Source: Candidatus Iainarchaeum sp.
GTDB taxonomy: Archaea > Iainarchaeota > Iainarchaeia > Iainarchaeales > VGJJ01
Direction of reading: 5' to 3'
DNA: 64,000 bases
Assembly: GCA_016699555.1 (NCBI GenBank)
Contig: CP064981.1
Location: 496,001-560,000 of the forward strand
Of this stretch, positions 36,630 through 46,260 are shown piece by piece. Position 1 is the first letter of the stretch, and each line of letters starts with the position of its first letter. The notes under the pieces were generated by a model that saw nothing but the letters and a program-made list of their open reading frames with translations, made no database searches and was not told where the DNA came from. The position numbers and the translations under genes are program-made.

Positions 36630-38222
36630 ATGTCTCCCCCCTTGAGCTGGAAGTGCACTGACTACCTTACTATCTTTCTTTCCATTTGGATTATCCTCTC
36701 CGTTTGGGCGGCCTATGCAGGAGTGCTCTCTCCCCTTGTTGTGGTGCTCGCGCTCATTCTCACGTATGCCATTCTCCGCCTAACAAAATATGCTCCGCAC
36801 GAAGGAAAAATTCCACTTGAAGTGATGGGGGCGGGACTGCTCACTATTCTGCTCATGGGATTCATCTTTTTCGGAATCCAAGGAGGATATGACTTGAGCG
36901 CGGACGCGGCCCCGAGCATTGCCACCACTGCTATCCAATCCCACATTCCGAGTGATTATTCTCCCTACTTCGATTTGCCCTATTTCTATCAACTCGGACT
37001 CCCTACCATTGCCAGTCAGTTCACAAACCTTGGTTTTCATCCCCATCACGTGCTATGGGCCTTTGCACTAGTGGGGTTGTTGCTAGCCATGGCCGGTCTC
37101 ACTCAACTCGCCAAACACCTCCACCTATCCGCGGCCGTAGCCGTATGGGTTCCCATTCTATTTTTGTGCGCGCGCATTCCATTTTCCAATTTGCTGTTGG
37201 GAGAGTATCCTTGGCTTTTGGCCATGGGAATCGGATTCATGAGCGTGTCCTTACTCCAACGCTCGCATTTCATTGGAACAATCGCGCTCGCGGCCGCGAT
37301 GATCACGCATCCCTACATCGGAGTGCTATGCGCCCTTGCATGGGTGGTGTTATTCTTCCCCCAATTCAAAAAAATCATTCTCACCATCTTCGGGGTCGGA
37401 GTCGCATGCATTCCCGTGATCCAATACCAGATCCTTGGGTTCATCGGCTTGGCAAAAGAACCACTATCCGGAACTGAACCACTCGCGCTCGCCAATTTCA
37501 TTGCCAGTGCCCACTTGCAAGGCCTCATTCCTTTTGCGCTCTCACTCGCATGGATTGCGCACAAAATGATTAGCAAAAAACCATTCACGCGTTCAGACAT
37601 TGCGCTCATCGGAATCGGATTCGGAGGACTCATTCTCAGCGTACTCCTCAACGCACTATTTCCCGAACTCATCCTTGGAACCAAAATTCCCGCGCTCGTG
37701 CTCATCGGAATGACATTGATGGGGGCGCAATTCCTTTCCGCAATGGTAAAACCCATGCACGTCGGAAAAATCGCGCTTGCATTGCTCGCGGTCGCGTTAG
37801 TGTTAATTGTCACTTCAAGCAGCATGCACTCCACCATCAGCGGGAGCAAAATCACACTCGAAGAAGCCCAATTCGCCACGCGACTCGGCGCGCATGATTC
37901 TGCTATTGTTCCTGTTCTATTCCTCAGCGACAGCGCTGGGAAAATGGCCCAGTACTCCCAAAAAATCCCATCCGATCCGCGCGGGGCGCATTTCATGCTG
38001 TCTCTTCAATTGCTTCGGACTCCCCGCGCGCTCGAACTCAAAGAACAATCCAATGCGCAACGCGAAATGCTCGCGACGAAATGCGCGGCATGCGTGGATG
38101 CATTTCTCCAAAAATATCCACAACACTATATTGTCGTCAACACCGAGGAGTTTCCTGCGTTGTCTGCGCGAAACGAAATCTTTCGCGAGGGAAAACTCAT
38201 CCTGTATGCGGTTAAACCCTGA
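36630..38222 (+). CDS. multi-span membrane protein, possible GT-C glycosyltransferase
   Basis: About 530 residues with some 12-13 hydrophobic helices and a C-terminal soluble segment of around 110 residues. The helix-loop pattern after TM3 (a polar loop with GGYDLSADAAPSIATT) is reminiscent of GT-C enzymes, but no firm acidic motif or family name can be assigned. The frame opens at 36477 inside the opposite-strand GT2 gene, so ATG at 36630 (MSPPLSWK), just ahead of TM1, is chosen. It could be a Dol-P-sugar transferase or a polymerase of the surface glycan. Confidence 0.7.
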   Translation: MSPPLSWKCTDYLTIFLSIWIILSVWAAYAGVLSPLVVVLALILTYAILRLTKYAPHEGKIPLEVMGAGLLTILLMGFIFFGIQGGYDLSADAAPSIATTAIQSHIPSDYSPYFDLPYFYQLGLPTIASQFTNLGFHPHHVLWAFALVGLLLAMAGLTQLAKHLHLSAAVAVWVPILFLCARIPFSNLLLGEYPWLLAMGIGFMSVSLLQRSHFIGTIALAAAMITHPYIGVLCALAWVVLFFPQFKKIILTIFGVGVACIPVIQYQILGFIGLAKEPLSGTEPLALANFIASAHLQGLIPFALSLAWIAHKMISKKPFTRSDIALIGIGFGGLILSVLLNALFPELILGTKIPALVLIGMTLMGAQFLSAMVKPMHVGKIALALLAVALVLIVTSSSMHSTISGSKITLEEAQFATRLGAHDSAIVPVLFLSDSAGKMAQYSQKIPSDPRGAHFMLSLQLLRTPRALELKEQSNAQREMLATKCAACVDAFLQKYPQHYIVVNTEEFPALSARNEIFREGKLILYAVKP

Positions 38223-38245
38223 ATAATGAGTGAATGGGATTGCAA

Positions 38246-39232
38246 CTACTTCGTTTCTTTTTTGCTCAATAAATCCTGCATGTTCACACGCACTGGGCTG
38301 CGGTTGAAGAATAACGCGCCTAACAAAAAACTAGGAATATACCCTAATGCAAAAAAGAGCAACGAAAACGCCACTGCATTCTCGGGAGAAATCCCGTATG
38401 CTCCAAGCAAAATAACCGAAGCCACTTCGCGCGTGCCCAATCCCAAAATCCCGGCGGGGATGATTTCGACCAACGCAAAAATGGGGGTGGCAATCAGCGC
38501 CGCGTTCCACCCTAAAGGATAATGCAAGCTCAACATGATGAACCACCCGAACGTAATCGAACAAATCCATGATGCGACCGTGCAGAACGCGGCAATGATG
38601 ACATTGCGAAAATTCTTTTTGAACAGCGGAATCGCATCATAAAATTCCGCGCCGTGGCGCTGCAACAATGAACGATAGCCCTCGGGAAGGAATCCCTGCA
38701 CGCGTTGCCAAACCCATCGTGCCCAGGAACGCTTCAACACCATAAATGTGGCTGCAATCGCTGCGACGAAAAGCAATACCGCCATCCAAGGAGAAAAAAT
38801 TTCCACTCCCTGGGTTTGCGCGAGCAAGAGCAAACCCAGAATGGCAAATCCCATCAACACCAACACATCCATGGCACGGTCGATGAGCACGGCCATAATT
38901 CCTTTTCCCAAGGGAACGCGGTCCTTGATATAGAATGCCCGCGCGAAATCGCCGAGTCTTCCGGGGGTGGCAATGCTGATGAACAATCCAATCAACAACA
39001 AACGAATCGACTCAAAGAAACCAATCTTTCCATTCACTGCCGCGACCAATTGCTGCCACTTAATTCCCTTGATGGCCATGAGGATACCCCAAATTCCCAA
39101 GGCATATCCCAAAAAAGTCAAATCGGCCTTCACAAAGGTCTCGGCTAAGCGCGTCCAATCCAGTTGCGTGACGGCAACGTAAATAATCACAAGCGTAATC
39201 AGAATCGAAATGGCGCGCGTCCAGATTTTCAT
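38246..39232 (-). CDS. flippase-like integral membrane protein (UPF0104/LPG synthase TM family)
   Basis: A 328-residue protein with about eight to nine helices. Family features are LLLIGLFISIATPGRLGDFARAF, DRAMDVLVLM and the C-terminal PAGILGLGTREVASVILL. It is a distant paralogue of the protein at 22840. Archaeal members occur beside dolichol-linked glycan genes and are thought to move lipids or lipid-linked sugars. The stop is 24 bases from the convergent membrane protein gene. Confidence 0.8.
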   Translation of the reverse strand: MKIWTRAISILITLVIIYVAVTQLDWTRLAETFVKADLTFLGYALGIWGILMAIKGIKWQQLVAAVNGKIGFFESIRLLLIGLFISIATPGRLGDFARAFYIKDRVPLGKGIMAVLIDRAMDVLVLMGFAILGLLLLAQTQGVEIFSPWMAVLLFVAAIAATFMVLKRSWARWVWQRVQGFLPEGYRSLLQRHGAEFYDAIPLFKKNFRNVIIAAFCTVASWICSITFGWFIMLSLHYPLGWNAALIATPIFALVEIIPAGILGLGTREVASVILLGAYGISPENAVAFSLLFFALGYIPSFLLGALFFNRSPVRVNMQDLLSKKETK

Positions 39233-39258
39233 CTCATATCCATCCGGTGCTGGGACTA

Positions 39259-40119
39259 TTAATGCTGCGCGCTCTTTTGATGAAGCAATCGACGCACGCG
39301 CTCGGAAATAGGGGGGTGAGTCTGGAACCAGTTCAGGACGTTAATTCCTTCACTTTCTCCTCCGAGAGGGTTGGCAATAAACAAGTGCGCCGTTCCCTGG
39401 TTGGCGTGCGCGAAAGGAATGTGATGGATTCCTTTTTCTAATTTCTGCAACGCCGAAGCCAAGCCCTCCCCACTATGCAACGTGTGCGCGGCCGTTTCGT
39501 CGGCTAAAAACTCGCGCGAACGCGACACGGCGAGTTGGATGAGCGTGGCGATGATGGGGACGCTGATGGCCACAATCAATAGTCCAATCGGATTGCGATT
39601 CTCCCCATCTCTCCCGCTGAACGCGGCAAACTGTAGGGTGTAGGCAATCATTCCAATCGCGCCCGCGACCGTTGCGGCGATGCTCGAAATGAGGATGTCG
39701 CGATTCTTTACATGAGAAAGCTCATGCGCAATTACTCCCTCTAATTCCTTGTCATTCAACAATTGCAAAATTCCTTGTGTGAAAACGACACTTGCGTGTT
39801 CGGGGTCTCTTCCCGTCGCGAAAGCGTTAGGAGAATTCTCTGCGATTATGAAAAGTTCAGGTTTTGGCAATTGCATCTTCGTGCAGGACTGTTGCACCAA
39901 ATGATGCACGCGCTTTCCTTGCTCGGAATGTGGAGAGAGGGGTTGGGCGCGATACATCCACTTTACGATTTTGTCCGAATAAAAGTACGAAATGAAATTA
40001 ATGACCACTGCAAAAACGAATGCCCCTATTATCCCACTCGCTCCCCCGACGACTCCCCCAATCAAGAGAAAAAGACCCGTCAATAATCCCAGAAAGAAAA
40101 CCGTGCGAAGTTGCTGCAT
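39259..40119 (-). CDS. htpX: HtpX-like M48 membrane metalloprotease
   Basis: Zinc protease acting on damaged membrane proteins. Two N-terminal helices (TVFFLGLLTGLFLLIGG and IIGAFVFAVVINFISYF) precede the protease domain. The HExxH motif is in GVIAHELSHVKNRD, and the third zinc ligand glutamate is in FLADETAA. The substrate-side NAFATGRDP is typical of HtpX. Length is about 287 residues. The frame opens at 40170, but ATG at 40119 (MQQLRTVFF) fits the family. It is divergent from the large surface protein gene. Confidence 0.92.
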   Translation of the reverse strand: MQQLRTVFFLGLLTGLFLLIGGVVGGASGIIGAFVFAVVINFISYFYSDKIVKWMYRAQPLSPHSEQGKRVHHLVQQSCTKMQLPKPELFIIAENSPNAFATGRDPEHASVVFTQGILQLLNDKELEGVIAHELSHVKNRDILISSIAATVAGAIGMIAYTLQFAAFSGRDGENRNPIGLLIVAISVPIIATLIQLAVSRSREFLADETAAHTLHSGEGLASALQKLEKGIHHIPFAHANQGTAHLFIANPLGGESEGINVLNWFQTHPPISERVRRLLHQKSAQH

Positions 40120-40221
40120 ATAGAATGACCTCCGAAAAAGAAAACAAACGACGAATAACCTACTACTCATCGAATGCCTTTTTTATCCGAACCCTTTTTT
40201 TAGGCCACGAAACGCGGTTGG

Positions 40222-40230
40222 GCTTTTAAA
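40222..40230 (+). promoter_or_regulatory. TATA element and ribosome site of the surface protein gene
   Basis: GCTTTTAAA lies about 50 bases ahead of the ATG at 40277. The likely leader contains GGGGGATT at 40263-40270, a fair Shine-Dalgarno sequence seven bases before the start. Confidence 0.5.
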
Positions 40231-40276
40231 CCAAGGGAGAGTGAGGATTCCTATTATCATTTTGGGGGATTATTGA

Positions 40277-43060
40277 ATGAAAGGCGTGCTATTGATCATT
40301 GGACTACTCATTTTTGCGGGGACCGCGTTTGCGTTGCCCACTACAGTGACCGTTGCCAGTCTTCCAGCATACGTGGACCCCAGCGTCACGGTGGTGCCTA
40401 TTTCTTTTTCATTGCTGAACGCCACCTATGATGTCAACACTCAATCCATGAACGTGGAAATTGTATTGTCTGCGGATAGCACTTATGATGCATCCGACCT
40501 CGTGACTCTATCCCCAACTGATGCCGAAGTTTTCTGCGGCAACCCCTCATCTTTTTCCTCTGCCGTCTCATGCTTACACAATTGGAATTCTATTCCCAGT
40601 GGTGCAACTGAAGGGACGCGCTATGTGATTGTGCGCACAAACATTGATAGCGGCGCGCAAGTTGACACACAAAATGCGCAAACGTATTTGGATTTGGCTG
40701 CGCCGCAAATTGTTGCATCTCTTGAACAAAATGGTAATACCTATTTGCCAAATGGAAATTGGACGACTACTCCAATTACTGTTGAAGGAGTGTGTGGCGA
40801 TGCAAGCACTATCTGCACAGTTCAATATGCAACGACTGGAGCATACGCTACAATTGTTGGGCTTGCACCATTCTCCAATTTTACTGGCACAATTAATGTG
40901 CGCGCAATCGATGGGGCTGGGCACACTACGGCTGCCTCAAATTTTCCATACACTATCATGGTTGATTCAACCGCCCCCGTAATTTCCAATCGTTCCCCAA
41001 CGAGTGACACAAACAGCGGTCAGCCCACGATTACTTTTTCGCTTTCTGATAACTTGAGTGGGATTAATGCATCCACGCTAATCGCTACGGTGAATACTTT
41101 ACCTGTCACTTTTACCTCAGATGGAAACGGAAATTATTCATACACTCCTTCAGCGGTTTCCGTAACAACAAGTTATTCTGTCCGCGTCGATGCAAATGAT
41201 TTCGCGGGTAATGCGATTACGAGCGGGAACACATGGAGTTTTACTATTGATTTTACTCCTCCTGTATTTACTGCCTTTAGTACAGACTTCTATACTAATG
41301 ATTCGACTCCTAACTTTGGGTTCACTGCCGATTCCACTGCAACAACTGCCTACATGAACTGCTCTGGCAGCGCCTATGCATCATTTCCATTTGCCACTAC
41401 CATCAGTAACTTTGATATCAATAACACCACTTATGGATGTAGCGCAAGCGATGGGAATCGCACGGTTCAGGCATATGTCTCGGACACATTCGGTAATGTT
41501 TCATCCACTCGAACGTTCAATGTCTACCTTGACCGCGCCGGTCCAGACGCCGTTAGTTTGAGCGGATCTCACGTCAGCAATGTCGAACAAACAACGCTCT
41601 CGCTCAACTGGCCTGATGGGAGCGATTCTGGATCGGGCGTTGCATCATATCGCCTCTATCGTCACACGAGCAATGCAAGTGGTTCTGCTACTCAAATTGG
41701 GGGAACACTTACTGCATCGGCGTATAATGACTCTGGTCTGACTGCGGGAACCGATTACTTCTATTGGGTTCGCGTAGTTGATTTAGCCGGGAACGTCGGG
41801 GATTTCAGCAATCAATTACCTGTTACTACGGATCCCACCTCAGGATCCAACAATAACAACAATAACAATACCAGCACGACGAGCACCAGCACCACAAGCA
41901 GCGGTGGCGGCGGTGGAGGCGGCGGTGGGGGTGGCGGTTCAACGTGTGCCGTTAATCTTACTTTCACGTATCCCGACAAAGTCTATGCGGGGGATTTGAT
42001 TTCCGTCAAAGTGACTGCGCCAACCGTTCAGAGCAGCGGAAACTTCCGATGGCAAGTAACAGGAATAACTCCCTCTGTGACCACGATCTTGAAGCAAGGT
42101 GGGGGAACAGAATTTGCCGGAACCATCCAAGTGCCTAACCATATCGGAAAGCCCTTGGTTCTGCGCTTTGGATCCGATACCTGTAGTTTGGCCCAGCGCC
42201 AAATTAGCATTCTCGATCCCGCCTCTCGCGTCATTGCAAGCGCCCAAACCCCTGCAGTGACTGCTCCAACTCCGTCTCCATCGGCTGCTGCAGCTGCGAC
42301 CAATAATGCCCCAACTGTGCTTGCTGCGCCCGCGTTGCCCGATCCACTTGTGATTGCGCTATCCGCAGACGCCATGGGCAGCGTGCTTGATTTCGCCGGA
42401 TTCAATTCTAATGACACTGCGCTTGTTGGAAACGGAAAGCAGGCCATTGCCGATTGGCAAACCAGCAAGAGCGTGCAAGTCGTTCCTTCTAGCGTTGAAG
42501 GAAAGTACACCGTTCGCGTAACGCTGCACTTTGTGAATGCACAAAATCGCGGAACCATCAAAGTCATCGAAAGCATTCCAAAAGAATTTGCTTCGACGGC
42601 AGCGGAAATCGAATCCAGCTTTGCCATGACAGTGTTGCAGGACGATCCACTCGTGCAATTTGAAATCAGCAACCTCATTGAGGGACAGGAAGTGGACATT
42701 GCCTATTCCAAGAAAGCAGAAATGACACTCGAAGAAGCAACGGCGTTCGCTGCTTCCATAGTGGAAAAGATGCAAAGCCCGCCTTACATCCAATCCAGCG
42801 GAACGGCAACTGCTGGTTCGCGCAGCGATGGAACTTCCCCCATTACCGGATTAGTTTCCGTTGCCCAGGGAGCTGCACTTCCTGCGTTGGGAATCATTCT
42901 CGTCGCGGGATTGGTATTCTTCAGCGTCAGCGCAGTACGCAACTCGCTGCCATCCAATGACTTCAACAATCCCATTATGCGCAGCGCCGGCAATGCTGGT
43001 TCCAAGCGAGAAAAAGTGGTCAGCGGGCCCATTCGCGCCAAGAAGCTCTGGAAGTCCTAG
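40277..43060 (+). CDS. large secreted/anchored surface protein with Ig-like and Fn3-like domains
   Basis: 927 residues. An N-terminal signal peptide (LLIIGLLIFAGTAFALP) leads to several Ig-like beta domains (about residues 20-415), a fibronectin III-like domain (about 420-520, LSLNWPDGSDSGSG to GNVGDFSNQLP), and a low-complexity Asn/Ser/Thr/Gly linker (about 525-556) with a long glycine run. A Cys-containing beta domain and an archaeal surface-protein domain (VIESIPKEFASTAAEI, then ISNLIEGQEVDIAYS) follow. A single C-terminal helix (LPALGIILVAGLVFFSV) and a basic tail anchor it. At least 15 N-X-S/T sequons make it a likely AglB substrate and S-layer or adhesin candidate. Confidence 0.85.
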   Translation: MKGVLLIIGLLIFAGTAFALPTTVTVASLPAYVDPSVTVVPISFSLLNATYDVNTQSMNVEIVLSADSTYDASDLVTLSPTDAEVFCGNPSSFSSAVSCLHNWNSIPSGATEGTRYVIVRTNIDSGAQVDTQNAQTYLDLAAPQIVASLEQNGNTYLPNGNWTTTPITVEGVCGDASTICTVQYATTGAYATIVGLAPFSNFTGTINVRAIDGAGHTTAASNFPYTIMVDSTAPVISNRSPTSDTNSGQPTITFSLSDNLSGINASTLIATVNTLPVTFTSDGNGNYSYTPSAVSVTTSYSVRVDANDFAGNAITSGNTWSFTIDFTPPVFTAFSTDFYTNDSTPNFGFTADSTATTAYMNCSGSAYASFPFATTISNFDINNTTYGCSASDGNRTVQAYVSDTFGNVSSTRTFNVYLDRAGPDAVSLSGSHVSNVEQTTLSLNWPDGSDSGSGVASYRLYRHTSNASGSATQIGGTLTASAYNDSGLTAGTDYFYWVRVVDLAGNVGDFSNQLPVTTDPTSGSNNNNNNNTSTTSTSTTSSGGGGGGGGGGGGSTCAVNLTFTYPDKVYAGDLISVKVTAPTVQSSGNFRWQVTGITPSVTTILKQGGGTEFAGTIQVPNHIGKPLVLRFGSDTCSLAQRQISILDPASRVIASAQTPAVTAPTPSPSAAAAATNNAPTVLAAPALPDPLVIALSADAMGSVLDFAGFNSNDTALVGNGKQAIADWQTSKSVQVVPSSVEGKYTVRVTLHFVNAQNRGTIKVIESIPKEFASTAAEIESSFAMTVLQDDPLVQFEISNLIEGQEVDIAYSKKAEMTLEEATAFAASIVEKMQSPPYIQSSGTATAGSRSDGTSPITGLVSVAQGAALPALGIILVAGLVFFSVSAVRNSLPSNDFNNPIMRSAGNAGSKREKVVSGPIRAKKLWKS

Positions 43061-43084
43061 CGGCTTTCCGGAATCCTTCTTGCA

Positions 43085-43342
43085 TTAAATGCGCAGATTC
43101 TTGGACACTATCTTCCCCACAATCAAAAAAATAAAAAAACAAATCAGCAGCGTGGGAAGAGAGAATTTCCATCCCAACAAACGACTTGAAAAATAAAGCA
43201 ACGCGGGGAAGAGCAAAATCATCGCCAATAAGCCCATGCCAACTCGCTCCCACGTACGAGGAAGGGCATTAAACCATCGGCTGCCGATGACTGCCAGACA
43301 AAGGGCAAAAATAATCCCTAAAACGATTGATTCAATCCCCAT
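43085..43342 (-). CDS. small membrane protein, 85 residues
   Basis: Three hydrophobic segments (about residues 4-20, 35-52 and 62-80) joined by short basic loops (SRWFNALPRTWER). No family recognised. It is convergent with the surface protein gene and divergent from the geranylgeranyl reductase gene, so it is a single-gene unit. Confidence 0.55.
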   Translation of the reverse strand: MGIESIVLGIIFALCLAVIGSRWFNALPRTWERVGMGLLAMILLFPALLYFSSRLLGWKFSLPTLLICFFIFLIVGKIVSKNLRI

Positions 43343-43407
43343 TTCATCCCTTCACTCAACTCGTGGCCGGAATGGGTTTTAATGGGTTTCTTTCAACGCG
43401 TCTATGT

Positions 43408-44556
43408 ATGAGCGATGTCACCATTGTGGGAGCCGGGTCATCCGGGTTGCGCCTAGCCAAAAAACTAGCCGAAGCCGACATCGAAGTCAGCGTCCTCGAG
43501 GACCATCCCGAAATAGGCATTCCCGAGCACTGCTCCGGACTCATCTCCGCGCGCAACACCAAGGAATTGGGATTCGATTTGCGCGAGAGCTTCACGAATA
43601 CCATTTATGGGGCCAAAATATTCTCCCCCAATAATACACAATTACGCATCGAGAGCAAGGAGCCCGTCGCCTATGTGATGGATCGATCGCAATTTGATAA
43701 AACGCTTTACAAAGAAGCCCTTGCCGCCGGAGCAAAAGTGGAATTGAATACGGCCGCGATCGATGTGCGCAACGGAACCATTTTCACGAAAGTAAAGGAC
43801 CGAGGCGGCGTGAAAAAACCAAAACTCATCGTCGCAGCCGACGGAGTCAACTCGCGCTTGCGCAAGCTCGCAGGGATTGAAAGCAAGGCCGCGCACTTCA
43901 TTCACTCCTATCAAGTCAAGGCCAGTGGGAACTTTGATCCCAAATTCGTTGAATTGTATCTCTCGCGCGACTTCGCGCCGGACTTCTTCGCATGGGTCAT
44001 CCCGGAAAATGAGGAAAGCGCCAAAGTGGGAATCGGATGCACTACTGGAATTAATCCCGTGCATGCGTTCAATAAATTCCTCAAAGACAAACAGCTCGAC
44101 ATTCACATCAAGCACAGCAATTCATTCCTCATCCCCTGCAATCCGCCTATTCGACAATTGCACGCGAACGGGATGCTCCTCCTTGGGGATGCGGCTTACC
44201 AAACCAAGGCAACGACGGGTGGTGGAATCATCATGAATTGCAAGTCCGCGGACATCCTCGCCAAATGCATCGAAGACCATTTGCGCCACGGCGTTTCATT
44301 GGGCGAATACCCCAAAAACATGGAGCCCGTTTTTCGAGAGCTCGAGATGCACTGGAAAATTCACCAATTCCAAAGCAATATGAGCAACGCGGAATTGGAT
44401 AAATTTTTCTTGAAAGTCAAAGACGCGGGAATCGAACACTTTCTTTCGACGCATGGGGATATGGACGAGCCCACACGCTTCATTCACAAACTATTCGCTA
44501 CTCCGCGCATGCTCACACTATTGCCGGAAGCATTCAAGTTCTGGATGACCAAATAA
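43408..44556 (+). CDS. geranylgeranyl reductase family flavoprotein
   Basis: FAD enzyme that saturates the isoprenoid chains of archaeal ether lipids or of dolichol-type carriers. The 382-residue protein has VTIVGAGSSGLRLAKKLAE, the family-specific GIPEHCSGLIS (Cys in the PxxCxG-like motif), VAADGVNSRLRKLAG, and the GDAAYQTKATTGGGII segment that marks geranylgeranyl reductases. ATG at 43408 is chosen because the upstream extension is not family-like. It could act on membrane lipids or on the polyprenyl carrier of the glycan locus. Confidence 0.9.
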   Translation: MSDVTIVGAGSSGLRLAKKLAEADIEVSVLEDHPEIGIPEHCSGLISARNTKELGFDLRESFTNTIYGAKIFSPNNTQLRIESKEPVAYVMDRSQFDKTLYKEALAAGAKVELNTAAIDVRNGTIFTKVKDRGGVKKPKLIVAADGVNSRLRKLAGIESKAAHFIHSYQVKASGNFDPKFVELYLSRDFAPDFFAWVIPENEESAKVGIGCTTGINPVHAFNKFLKDKQLDIHIKHSNSFLIPCNPPIRQLHANGMLLLGDAAYQTKATTGGGIIMNCKSADILAKCIEDHLRHGVSLGEYPKNMEPVFRELEMHWKIHQFQSNMSNAELDKFFLKVKDAGIEHFLSTHGDMDEPTRFIHKLFATPRMLTLLPEAFKFWMTK

Positions 44557-44572
44557 TTTTCTCTTACTCTGA

Positions 44573-46204
44573 TTATTTTTTTCTATGCGAAGCGCTTCGG
44601 ATTAACTCCACAAAAAAAGGAGAAGGCTGCTCCAAGCGCGAACTCAACTCGGGATGGGCTTGCGTTCCCATGAAGAAAGGGTGTTTTTCAGTGGGCAATT
44701 CCATGATTTGCATGATCTCTCTTTCAGGGGCTTTGCCGGAAAAAACCAATCCTTTTTTTTCGAGTTCTGAAATGAATGTGGGATTTACTTCATAACGATG
44801 GCGGAAGCGCAAGCGCGTAAGGGGGCCGAACATCTTTTCGGCGTGCGTTCCTGCTTTCACTAGTACATCGTGTCCGCCCAATCGCATCGTGGCGCCCTTT
44901 TCTGTTATTCCATTCTGTTCGGGGAGCAGATCGATGATGGGATACGGCGTGACGGGATTGACTTCCGTGGTATTGGCGTTGGGCATATTGCACATGCTGC
45001 GCGCGTACTCGATGGTGGCCAACTGCATGCCATAACACAATCCCAAGTATGGAATTCCATGCTCGCGCGCGTATTGGATCGCACGAATCTTTCCTTCGAT
45101 CCCACGCGAACCAAATCCTCCGGGGACGATCATGGCATCGATTCCTTCCAGCGCGTGCGCGGGAGAAACATTTCCATTCTCTATTTCCGTGGTCTCGATC
45201 CACTTCACTTTCGTTTTCACCCCAAGATGCGCCGAAGCATGGCGAATAGCTTCGATGACGCTGGCGTAGGAGTCCTCCAACTTGGTGTATTTCCCGCAAA
45301 TGGCAAGCGTGATTTCTTTTTCCGCGTGATCCATTTGGTGGACTAAATATTCCCATTGCTCCATCTTTTCGGGAGCCAATAATTGGAGCTTGCGATTGAG
45401 TATGGTGAGGATTCCCTCATCTCGAAAAACAAGGGGGATGCGATAGACGTTGTCCACATCCAGTCCTGTAATCACGGCTTCTTTTGGAACGTCGCAGAAA
45501 ATGGAAATGCGTTCCTTAATGGAATCATCCAATAATTGCGCACAACGACCAATGATGATGTCAGGCTGGATGCCGCGTTGGCGTAAGAGATTCACGCTTT
45601 GCTGGGTGGGTTTTGATTTTTGTTCTTTTACATTCCCAGGAATGGGTACGTAGGTCATGTGGATGTACGCGATGTTTTTTTCTCCCACGGCGTTCTTCAA
45701 CTGTCGAACAGCTTCAATGTAGAGTTCATTTTCTAGATCCCCAACCGTTCCGCCTACTTCAATCATCATGATGTCCGCGTCTTCTTCGTTTGCGACTTCG
45801 AAAATCTTTTCCTTGATGGCATTCGTTACGTGAGGAATGAATTGGACGGTTTTTCCCAAGTAGTCGCCGCGTCTTTCTTTTTGGCGGACAAAATCAAATA
45901 CCTTTCCCATGGTCAAATTCCACTTGGACTTGCAGTTGATCCCCAGAAAACGCTCATAGTGGCCAAAGTCCATGTCGACTTCGCCCTTGTCGTCCAACAC
46001 AAATACTTCTCCGTGCTCCAATGGATTCATGGTGCCGGGATCGACGTTCAGGTAGCCATCCAATTTCATGGGAATAATTTTGCCATTCGAAGAAAGGAGC
46101 TTTCCAATTGCCGCGGCCGCCACGCCTTTGCCCAACCCCGAAATGACTCCGCCCGTGATGACGATGAATTTTGTCTTGGCTGGAGGAATAATTAGAGGCT
46201 GCAT
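44573..46204 (-). CDS. pyrG: CTP synthase
   Basis: Converts UTP to CTP with glutamine as nitrogen donor. The 543-residue length is standard. The synthetase domain has FIVITGGVISGLGKG, DGYLNVDPGTMNPLEHGEVF and EVGGTVGDLEN. The glutamine amidotransferase domain has the nucleophile Cys in GLCYGMQLA, PGGFGSRG, and the catalytic His-Pro-Glu in QAHPELSS. The gene stands alone between the lipid reductase and the broken ABC exporter. Confidence 0.96.
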   Translation of the reverse strand: MQPLIIPPAKTKFIVITGGVISGLGKGVAAAAIGKLLSSNGKIIPMKLDGYLNVDPGTMNPLEHGEVFVLDDKGEVDMDFGHYERFLGINCKSKWNLTMGKVFDFVRQKERRGDYLGKTVQFIPHVTNAIKEKIFEVANEEDADIMMIEVGGTVGDLENELYIEAVRQLKNAVGEKNIAYIHMTYVPIPGNVKEQKSKPTQQSVNLLRQRGIQPDIIIGRCAQLLDDSIKERISIFCDVPKEAVITGLDVDNVYRIPLVFRDEGILTILNRKLQLLAPEKMEQWEYLVHQMDHAEKEITLAICGKYTKLEDSYASVIEAIRHASAHLGVKTKVKWIETTEIENGNVSPAHALEGIDAMIVPGGFGSRGIEGKIRAIQYAREHGIPYLGLCYGMQLATIEYARSMCNMPNANTTEVNPVTPYPIIDLLPEQNGITEKGATMRLGGHDVLVKAGTHAEKMFGPLTRLRFRHRYEVNPTFISELEKKGLVFSGKAPEREIMQIMELPTEKHPFFMGTQAHPELSSRLEQPSPFFVELIRSASHRKK

Positions 46205-46260
46205 GACCGAAGACGATTCCTAGGAATAAAAGCCTCCCCTGGAATCAACATAATTCTTTT

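Noticed and set aside
41900..41940. Glycine-codon repeat as a mobile or regulatory element
   Set aside because: The GGT/GGC run is in frame within the surface protein and simply encodes its flexible linker.
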